A program made the position numbers and the translations under genes. The notes under the pieces were generated by a model. It was not told the origin of the DNA. It did no database searches and saw only the letters and a list, made by a program, of their open reading frames with translations. A stretch of DNA of 64,000 bases from Janthinobacterium sp. PC23-8 (GTDB lineage Bacteria; Pseudomonadota; Gammaproteobacteria; Burkholderiales; Burkholderiaceae_D), in assembly GCF_002250505.1 (NCBI RefSeq), contig NZ_NJGY01000001.1:2239878-2303877 (forward strand), written 5' to 3'. This document shows positions 57,320-64,000 of this stretch, piece after piece; position 1 is the first letter of the stretch, and each line of letters begins with the position of its first letter.

Positions 57320-59269
57320 ATGACATCGACCACCACCGCCCCTGTGATCCCCTATGGCGCCTGGCCCTCGCCCATCAGCGCCGCCATCGTCGCGGCCGGC
57401 GCCTCGCCGCTGGCGCAGCTGATGCTGGGCGGCGCCGATGGCGGCGATGTGTACTGGCTGGCTGGCAGGGCCAGCGAAGCGGGCCGCAACACCCTGCTGC
57501 GCCAGCGCGGCGCGCGCGTCGACGATGTCACGCCCGCGCCGTTCAATGTCCGCACCCGCGTGCATGAATATGGCGGCGGCGCCTGCGTCGTCGACGGCGA
57601 CACCGTGTATTTTTCGCATTTTGTCGATAACCGCCTGTACCGCATCGCGGGCGATGGCGTGGCAGAAGCGTTCAGTACCGGCAGCAATACGCGCTATGCC
57701 GACTTGGTGGTCGACCGCGCCCGCGCGCGCCTGATCACGGTGCGCGAACAGCATCCCGAACAAGGCCATGCCCATCCCGACAACCAGCTGGCGGCGGTCG
57801 GTTTCGACGGTAAGGAAACGGTATTGGCGCAGGGCCACGATTTCTATGCGGCGCCGCGCCTGTCGCCCAACGGCCGGCAGCTGGCGTGGCTCACCTGGGA
57901 CCATCCGCGCCTGCCGTGGCAGGGTACCGAGCTGTGGCTGGCCGAGGTGCGGGCCGACGGCGGCCTGGGCACGCCGCGCCTGGTGGCCGGCAGCGCGCAG
58001 GAATCGATTTGCCAGCCGGAATGGTCGCCTGCCGGCGTGCTGCACTTCGTGTCGGACCGCAGCGGCTGGTGGAATCTGTACCGCCTGCACGGCGGCAAGA
58101 TCGAAGCGCTGTGCCCGATGGAAGCCGAATTTGCCACGCCGCACTGGACCTTTGGCGGCAGCCTGTACGGTTTTGTGTCCGACGACGAACTCATTTGCAG
58201 TTATATCGTGCAGGGCGTAAGCCACCTGGGCCGGCTGACGGTGGGTGCGGCCAAACTGGAAGCCTTGCCGCACCCGTACCAGGAAATCCGCGAACTGCGC
58301 GTCGGTGCAGGCTTCGTCGCCCTGCTCGGCGGCAGCCCCACCATCGCGCTGGAGCTGGCGCGCATCGACCTGTCGAACAATGAGCTCGAAGTGCTGGCGC
58401 AATCGATTACCGGGCTGCCTGATCTGTCCTATCTGTCGGTGCCGCGCAGCATCAGCTACGCCTCCAGCGGCGGGCGCACGGCACATGCGTTTTTCTACCC
58501 GCCCACCAATGGCGATGTACAGGCCCCGGCCGATACCCTGCCGCCGGTGATCGTCATCAGCCATGGCGGCCCGACCAGCATGGCCAGCAATACCTTGAAG
58601 CTGGCGACGCAGTACTGGACCAGCCGCGGCATCGGCGTGCTCGACGTCAACTATGGCGGCAGCAGCGGCTTTGGACGCGCCTACCGCGATGCGCTGCGCG
58701 GCCAGTGGGGCGTCGTCGACGTGGAAGACTGCATTGCCGGCGCGCACTACCTGGTCGAGCAGGGCCTGGCCGATGGCGAGCGCCTGATCATTCGCGGCGG
58801 CAGCGCCGGCGGCCTGACCACCCTCTGTGCGCTGACGTTCCACGATGTGTTCAAGGCCGGCGCCAGCTATTACGGCGTTTCCGACCTGAAAGGGCTGGAC
58901 CTCGATTCGCACAAGTTCGAATCGCACTACAATGACTACCTGATCGCCCCGCAACCGCAGGCCGAAGCGCTGTACCGGGCGCGCTCGCCGATCCACCACA
59001 CCGACAAACTGGCGCGGCCGATGATTTTCTTCCAGGGCCTCGACGACAAGGTGGTGCCGCCGCAGCAGTCGCAACTGATGGTCGACGCCTTGAAGGCCAG
59101 CGGCGTGCCGGTCGCCTATGTGCCCCTGGAGGGAGAAGGCCACGGTTTTCGCAAGGCGGAAAACATTATCCGCACCCTGGAGGCAGAACTGTATTTTTAT
59201 CAGCGCGTCTTTCAGCTGGCCACGCCGCAAGGCGAGGCGCCGGTACGGATCGACAATCTGCCCGCCTGA
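57320..59269 (+). CDS. S9 family peptidase (prolyl oligopeptidase-like)
   Basis: A 649-residue serine peptidase of the acylaminoacyl-peptidase/prolyl-oligopeptidase group, with an N-terminal beta-propeller (about residues 40-370) that filters substrates and a C-terminal alpha/beta hydrolase. Catalytic Ser in RGGSAGGL, Asp in QGLDDKVVPP, His in GEGHGF; the oxyanion region is ISHGGPTSM. There is no signal peptide, so it is cytosolic. The ATG at 57320 has GGAG 6 bases upstream; the open frame extends much further up, but only as a shadow of hemE. Confidence 0.93.
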   Translation: MTSTTTAPVIPYGAWPSPISAAIVAAGASPLAQLMLGGADGGDVYWLAGRASEAGRNTLLRQRGARVDDVTPAPFNVRTRVHEYGGGACVVDGDTVYFSHFVDNRLYRIAGDGVAEAFSTGSNTRYADLVVDRARARLITVREQHPEQGHAHPDNQLAAVGFDGKETVLAQGHDFYAAPRLSPNGRQLAWLTWDHPRLPWQGTELWLAEVRADGGLGTPRLVAGSAQESICQPEWSPAGVLHFVSDRSGWWNLYRLHGGKIEALCPMEAEFATPHWTFGGSLYGFVSDDELICSYIVQGVSHLGRLTVGAAKLEALPHPYQEIRELRVGAGFVALLGGSPTIALELARIDLSNNELEVLAQSITGLPDLSYLSVPRSISYASSGGRTAHAFFYPPTNGDVQAPADTLPPVIVISHGGPTSMASNTLKLATQYWTSRGIGVLDVNYGGSSGFGRAYRDALRGQWGVVDVEDCIAGAHYLVEQGLADGERLIIRGGSAGGLTTLCALTFHDVFKAGASYYGVSDLKGLDLDSHKFESHYNDYLIAPQPQAEALYRARSPIHHTDKLARPMIFFQGLDDKVVPPQQSQLMVDALKASGVPVAYVPLEGEGHGFRKAENIIRTLEAELYFYQRVFQLATPQGEAPVRIDNLPA

Positions 59270-59278
59270 TTTTTATTG

Positions 59279-62200
59279 ATGCCCAACCCGAAAAGCCGCA
59301 TGAACGACCCGCATTTGCTTGAGTTGCTTGAACAATTCGACGCCCTGGCGCTACCTGAAAAAATGATTTTGGCCTTGCTGGCCATCGTTGGAGAACCGGT
59401 CGGCAAACAGGCCGCCTATGAACATTTGCAGCGCGCCCATATCGTCGAAGCCGACGGCACGCCCTTCAAGCTGATCACGGTCACCAGCATGCTGCAGCGG
59501 CTCTCGCGCCTGGCCCTGGCGACCGAGGTGGTCGGGCGCGGCTTTGCCTGCGAAGCGAAACTGCGCTGGCCGGCCATGCGCGAGGCGATCGAGCACCTGC
59601 ACTTTCGCGACCTGTGCCACGCCATCGAAACCATCAACCCGGTGCGCCGCAACTGGGACGGCTATGTCGAATTGCGCAGCTACCGGCAAGGCGTGGCGCG
59701 CTTGCGCATTGCGCTGTTGCGCAATGACGAGCGCAGCCAGGTAGCAAGCCTGCTGGCCGCCTGCATGGCCTGCTACGAAGCGCAGCAGCTGCATCCGCTG
59801 ATCGAGATCTGCGGCCGGCCGTTCGAGCCGGCAATGCTGTCCACTATCGTGCCGCAGCTGCAGGACGAGATCCTGGCCGTGCTGCTGGCCAACGCGCCGC
59901 GCGAGCCCGCCACGGCGCCAGCCATCCGCGCCTGTGCGCGCGCGCATTTCGCCGCGCAAACGGCGGTCGGCGACCGGATCGCCCCTGCCTTGCCCTTCGC
60001 CCTGGCCGAGGACGCCATCCTGTGCGGCGAGCTGGAGCAGGCGGCCGCTTACCTGGCCGGCCAGGAAGGCGCGCAGACCCTGTCTATCGACAGCACCATC
60101 GCCGTGCTGCGCGGCGAGCATGCCCAGGCGCTGGCCGGTTTTGAAGCGGCCCTGAAAGCGCTGCGCAAGGAAACGGGCAAGCGCAAGCAACTGTTTGCAG
60201 GCATCAGCGGCCATCTGTACATGCTGGCGCTCCTGAAAAGCGGCGACGCCAAACACCTGAAGACGGCCGAGACCTATCTCGATATCGCCGTGCATGTCCA
60301 GCCCAGCCACGACAGTGCCGTCTACCAGCAGCTGCACATGCTGCGCCTGGTGCGCGCCGGCGTGATGCAGGCCGAACTGGTGCAAACGCGCCACTGGGAA
60401 ACCGCCTTGCAGGCGCAGTTGTTCCAGGGCTTGCTGTACTACTGGCTGTCGTTGCCGCAACTGCCCGAGCGCCAGCCGCAACTGGAAGCGTTAATCAGCC
60501 AGGCCGATACGGCAGGCTACGAGCTGATCGCGGCGCAGGCGGCCGGCTTGCTGGGCCTGATGGGCAAGCCGGCCCAGGAACGCCATGCCACGGCCCTGCG
60601 CGCCAGACACGGATTGACCGACATGGCGCCCTGGTTCGAACGCCAGGAAGCCTGGCAACGCCAGCTGAGCGCGCTGATCAATTTGCAACCGGGCGCGCCC
60701 AGCGATGCACCGGGCAGCGCGTCGCGGCTGGTCTGGCTGGTGGCGTTCGACACCCGCTATGGCCTGACGGCGGTGGAAGTGCGCGAACAGAAGCGCGACG
60801 CGCGCGGCGGCTGGAGCAAGGGCCGCGCCATGAGCCTCAAGCGCCTGGCCGAAGAAGCGCACGAGCTCGAATTCCTGTCGCCGCACGACGTGCGCGCGGC
60901 GGCCAGTATTTTACCGTTCAAGCAATATTATTCATCGGCGCCGCGCCATGAAATCGTGCCCGACAAGGCAGCCCTGCTGCTGGTGGGACACCCGCTGGTG
61001 TTCTGGCTCGATGCGCCCGACACGCGCGTGGAATTGCTGGCCGGCGCGCCGGAACTGCTGATCAAGTCGCACGACGGCCAGCTGTGGCTGGGCCTGCAAC
61101 CGCCCGTGCCCGAGGCAGCGGTCGAGGTGGTGGTGCTGAAGGAAACGCCGACCCGCCTGCGCGTGGTGCATATCCAGGACGAGCACCGGCGCATCGCGGC
61201 CATCGTCGGCCTGGGGCTGTCGGTGCCGCTGCATGCGGAAAAACAGGTGCTGCAGGCGATCGCCTCCATCTCGTCCATCGTCACGGTGCAGTCGGACATC
61301 GGCGGCGGCGTGGCCCACGCGGAAGTGATCACGGCCGACCCGCGCCTGCACCTGCATTTGTTGCCCTATAACCAGGGCCTCAAGATGCAGATCCTGGTGC
61401 GCCCGCTGGTCGACAGCGGCGCCTATTACGCCCCCGGCAGCGGCGCCGAAAGCGTGTTTGCCGACGTGGCCGGGCGCGCGGTGCAGGCGCGGCGCGACCT
61501 GAACGCCGAGCGCGAAGCGCAGCGCCAGCTGGTCAAGCAGTGCCTGGTACTGGAACAGGCCGAGGAAGAGCATGGCGAATGGCTGCTGGGCCAGCCGTCG
61601 CTGTCCTTGCAACTGCTGGTGGAGCTGCAGGAACTCGATCCGACCGGCATCGTGCTGGCCTGGCCCGAGGGCGAATCGATGCGCGTCTCCAAACGCATCA
61701 CGAGCGGCCAGATGCGCCTCCATATCAAGAGCGACAAGGACTGGTTTGCCGCCAGCGGCGAAGTGCAGATCGACGAAGACCAGGTGATGGACCTGCGCGC
61801 CCTGCTCGATTTAATGCAAAACAACAAGAGCCGTTTCGTGGCGCTCGGTGACAACCAGTTTCTGGCCTTGAGTGACGAATTGCACCGGCGCCTGTCGGAA
61901 CTGGCTGCCTATGGCCAAGTGCACGAAGACGGCGTGCACATCCACCCGCTGGCCGCGTTTGCGCTCGAAGAGCTGGCCATGGACGCCGGTGGCGTCAAGG
62001 CCGACAAACTGTGGCGCGAACACCTGCTGCGCCTGCGCGCGCTCGACGACTTTACGCCGCAGTTGCCGAGCACCTTGCAGGCCGACCTGCGCGACTACCA
62101 GCTGGCCGGCTTCGAGTGGCTGGCGCGCCTGGCCAACTGGGGCGTGGGCGCCTGCCTGGCCGACGACATGGGGCTCGGCAAAACGTTGCAGGCGCTGGCG

Positions 62201-63478
62201 CTGATATTGTCGCGCGCGCCGAACGGCCCGACGCTGGTGGTGGCGCCGACGTCCGTCTGCATGAACTGGCTGTCCGAAGCGCAGCGCTTCGCGCCGACCT
62301 TGAAGCTGAAACTGTTCGGCAGCGGCGACCGCGCCGACATGCTCGACCAGTTGCAGCCGTTCGACCTGGTGGTGACCAGCTATGGCCTGCTGCAGCAGGA
62401 GGCGGCGCTGTTTGCCGGCGTGCGCTGGCATACCATCGTGCTCGATGAAGCGCAGGCGATCAAGAATGGCGCCACCAAGCGCTCGCAGGCGGTGATGGCG
62501 CTGCAAGGCGACTTTCGCATGGTGGCCAGCGGCACGCCGCTGGAAAATCACCTCGGTGAATTGTGGAATCTGTTCCGCTTCATCAACCCCGGGCTGCTGG
62601 GCACGCTGGACCAGTTCAACCTGCGCTTTGCCGGGCCGATCGAAAAAGACCAGGACCAGCGCGCCGCCGCCGGCGCCCGATTGCGGCTACGCCGGCTGAT
62701 CGCACCTTTTATTCTGCGCCGCACCAAGACGCAAGTCTTGTCGGAATTGCCGCCGCGCACGGAAATCGTGCTGGAAGTGCAGCTGTCGCCGCAGGAAACC
62801 GCGCTGTACGAGTCGCTGCGCCGCGAAGCGCTGGAAAAGCTGGCGATGGTGGAAGGGCCGGCGTCGAAAAAAGCCATCCAGATCCTGGCCGAGATCATGA
62901 AGTTGCGCCGCGCCTGCTGTAACCCGCAGCTGGTGGCGCCGGAATTGAAACTGGCCAGCAGCAAGCTGGCGGCGTTTGCCGGGCTGTTGTCGGGCTTGCT
63001 GGAAAACCGCCACAAAGTGCTGGTGTTCAGCCAGTTCGTCGACCACCTGACCCTGATCCGCCAGCACCTGGAGCAGCATGGCGTGCACTACCAGTATCTT
63101 GACGGTAGCACCCCGATGCAGGAACGCAAGCGCCGGGTCGACGCTTTCCAGGCCGGCGACGGCGAGGTGTTCCTGATCAGCCTGAAGGCGGGCGGCATGG
63201 GCATCAACCTGACGGCGGCCGACTACGTGATCCATATGGACCCGTGGTGGAATCCGGCCGTGGAAGACCAGGCCTCGGACCGCGCCCACCGCATGGGCCA
63301 GTTGCGCCCCGTGACGATTTACCGGCTGGTGGCAAAACACACGATCGAGGAAGGCATAGTCGAATTGCACCAGCACAAGCGCGACCTGGCCGACAGCTTG
63401 CTCGAAGGCAGCGATGCAGCCGCGCGCATGTCGGCCCAGGACATGCTGGGCATGCTGCAGGAAGGCATGAAAAAGTAG
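59279..63478 (+). CDS. SNF2-family DEAD/DEAH helicase-like ATPase
   Basis: A 1399-residue Swi2/Snf2 ATPase that presumably tracks on DNA and remodels protein-DNA complexes. Walker A DDMGLGKTLQAL (about residue 962), DEAQAIKN (about 1056), the SGTPLENHLGELW motif, then the second RecA fold with KVLVFSQFVDHL, GGMGINLTAADYVIHMDPWWNPAVEDQASDRAHRMGQ (about 1310-1340). The first 900 residues are unrecognised: a helical, Ala/Leu-rich half with TPR-like repeats, then a SNF2-associated beta region. It is not the RapA type (about 970 residues). The ATG at 59279 has no clear ribosome binding site and an ATG at 59300 is possible. It follows the peptidase gene by 9 bases, so it may share its transcript. 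Confidence 0.9.
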   Translation: MPNPKSRMNDPHLLELLEQFDALALPEKMILALLAIVGEPVGKQAAYEHLQRAHIVEADGTPFKLITVTSMLQRLSRLALATEVVGRGFACEAKLRWPAMREAIEHLHFRDLCHAIETINPVRRNWDGYVELRSYRQGVARLRIALLRNDERSQVASLLAACMACYEAQQLHPLIEICGRPFEPAMLSTIVPQLQDEILAVLLANAPREPATAPAIRACARAHFAAQTAVGDRIAPALPFALAEDAILCGELEQAAAYLAGQEGAQTLSIDSTIAVLRGEHAQALAGFEAALKALRKETGKRKQLFAGISGHLYMLALLKSGDAKHLKTAETYLDIAVHVQPSHDSAVYQQLHMLRLVRAGVMQAELVQTRHWETALQAQLFQGLLYYWLSLPQLPERQPQLEALISQADTAGYELIAAQAAGLLGLMGKPAQERHATALRARHGLTDMAPWFERQEAWQRQLSALINLQPGAPSDAPGSASRLVWLVAFDTRYGLTAVEVREQKRDARGGWSKGRAMSLKRLAEEAHELEFLSPHDVRAAASILPFKQYYSSAPRHEIVPDKAALLLVGHPLVFWLDAPDTRVELLAGAPELLIKSHDGQLWLGLQPPVPEAAVEVVVLKETPTRLRVVHIQDEHRRIAAIVGLGLSVPLHAEKQVLQAIASISSIVTVQSDIGGGVAHAEVITADPRLHLHLLPYNQGLKMQILVRPLVDSGAYYAPGSGAESVFADVAGRAVQARRDLNAEREAQRQLVKQCLVLEQAEEEHGEWLLGQPSLSLQLLVELQELDPTGIVLAWPEGESMRVSKRITSGQMRLHIKSDKDWFAASGEVQIDEDQVMDLRALLDLMQNNKSRFVALGDNQFLALSDELHRRLSELAAYGQVHEDGVHIHPLAAFALEELAMDAGGVKADKLWREHLLRLRALDDFTPQLPSTLQADLRDYQLAGFEWLARLANWGVGACLADDMGLGKTLQALALILSRAPNGPTLVVAPTSVCMNWLSEAQRFAPTLKLKLFGSGDRADMLDQLQPFDLVVTSYGLLQQEAALFAGVRWHTIVLDEAQAIKNGATKRSQAVMALQGDFRMVASGTPLENHLGELWNLFRFINPGLLGTLDQFNLRFAGPIEKDQDQRAAAGARLRLRRLIAPFILRRTKTQVLSELPPRTEIVLEVQLSPQETALYESLRREALEKLAMVEGPASKKAIQILAEIMKLRRACCNPQLVAPELKLASSKLAAFAGLLSGLLENRHKVLVFSQFVDHLTLIRQHLEQHGVHYQYLDGSTPMQERKRRVDAFQAGDGEVFLISLKAGGMGINLTAADYVIHMDPWWNPAVEDQASDRAHRMGQLRPVTIYRLVAKHTIEEGIVELHQHKRDLADSLLEGSDAAARMSAQDMLGMLQEGMKK

Positions 63479-63542
63479 GAGCGGTGCGAACCGGCAGGCA
63501 GATTCCATGCGATGATGTTTTTTCCCTGTTTGAGAACGCCCC

Positions 63543-64000
63543 ATGACCGATCCTCTTGCCCTCCCCGACAGCGGCGGCCCGCGCGCCGTCTTTTTATGCG
63601 GAAAATCCTGGACCGCCTATGCCGGCACCTTCGTCATTGCCGTGCTGCTGTTTTTCGCCGCCCTGCCGCTGGCCTTCAGGTACAACGCGCGCGCCGCCTT
63701 GATCGTGCTGATCGGCTCGGCGCTGATCGTCGGCTACCGCCTGCTGACCATCCGCAGCCATCAGCTGTATTACGACGAGACCGGCGTCTGGCTGGCCTCG
63801 GGCATCTTGCCGTGGAAGAAAAAGCTGGTGGGCCTCGCCTGGCGCGACATGGGCCAGGCCGCGTACGACAGCACCTTCTGGAGCTGGCTGTTGCGCGCCC
63901 ACACGGTACGCATCAGCCGGCGCACCACGCAGCAGACGGCGATCCATGCCAGCAGCATGGCAAACGGCAAACTGGCCGTCGAAACGCTCAATGCGCGCCG
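63543..64000 (+). CDS. membrane protein, 5' part only (cut by window end)
   Basis: An open frame from ATG 63543 runs past the window end without a stop; 152 residues are visible. Two transmembrane segments lie at about residues 27-46 and 51-69, followed by a cytoplasmic part reading SHQLYYDETGVWLASGILPWKKKLVGLAWRDMG, which looks like a small membrane-associated PH-like domain. Function unknown. Codon use matches the neighbours. Confidence 0.75.
   Translation, partial: MTDPLALPDSGGPRAVFLCGKSWTAYAGTFVIAVLLFFAALPLAFRYNARAALIVLIGSALIVGYRLLTIRSHQLYYDETGVWLASGILPWKKKLVGLAWRDMGQAAYDSTFWSWLLRAHTVRISRRTTQQTAIHASSMANGKLAVETLNAR

Overview
The window is a stretch of bacterial chromosome whose core genes (ssb, uvrA, GTP-type pckG, rdgC, dinB, ahpCF, a ribose operon, ygiQ, slyX, rep, argP, priA, hemE) look betaproteobacterial. 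Their protein sequences, high GC content and small companion families (DUF3597, VF530, DUF4404, DUF6404) suggest the Oxalobacteraceae (Janthinobacterium, Duganella or Massilia type). That assignment is inferred from memory of the families, not from a search.

Bases 1 to about 12308 are accessory DNA with visibly more A+T than the rest. They hold the end of a SRAP-family DNA-repair gene, a stand-alone HNH endonuclease-like gene, relics of an IS3-type transposase and of dnaE2 (imuC), and a 1288-residue helical-repeat protein ending in a CHAT (caspase-like) protease domain. Next to these is a translationally coupled operon of three different tyrosine recombinases plus a small HTH/coiled-coil protein. 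The operon starts just beside the ssb terminator, where an inverted repeat of recombinase-site geometry lies. The left end of the element is not visible. The CHAT gene, with or without the HNH gene, is the best candidate for an undescribed cargo (possibly defence) system.

Bases 12309 to 29106 are core: divergent ssb and uvrA with a LexA box between them, pckG, a D-2-hydroxyacid dehydrogenase, a short asparaginase-like protein, a large TonB-dependent receptor, rdgC, dinB (its LexA box overlaps the longest-ORF start), a tandemly duplicated tRNA-Val/tRNA-Asp unit with its own promoters and terminators, and a two-gene ABC exporter.

Bases 29107 to 46550 hold the peroxide-defence pair ahpF/ahpC, a ribose operon in the order rbsB-A-C-R-K-D with a palindromic LacI-type operator in front, a ParE-type toxin-antitoxin pair, the radical-SAM protein YgiQ, and two tandem secreted M3 metallopeptidases. 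Bases 46551 to 64000 hold slyX, a HigB/HigA-like pair, rep, a lipoamide-dehydrogenase-like flavoprotein, argP, priA, hemE, an S9 peptidase, a 1400-residue SNF2-type helicase and the start of a membrane protein.

The most striking non-coding signal is the 800-bp gap between priA and hemE. It holds two diverged copies of one module: paired DnaA boxes, an IHF-type site about 100 bp on, and another DnaA box 60-70 bp further. This looks like a replication-initiation or DnaA-control locus (oriC-, datA- or DARS-like).
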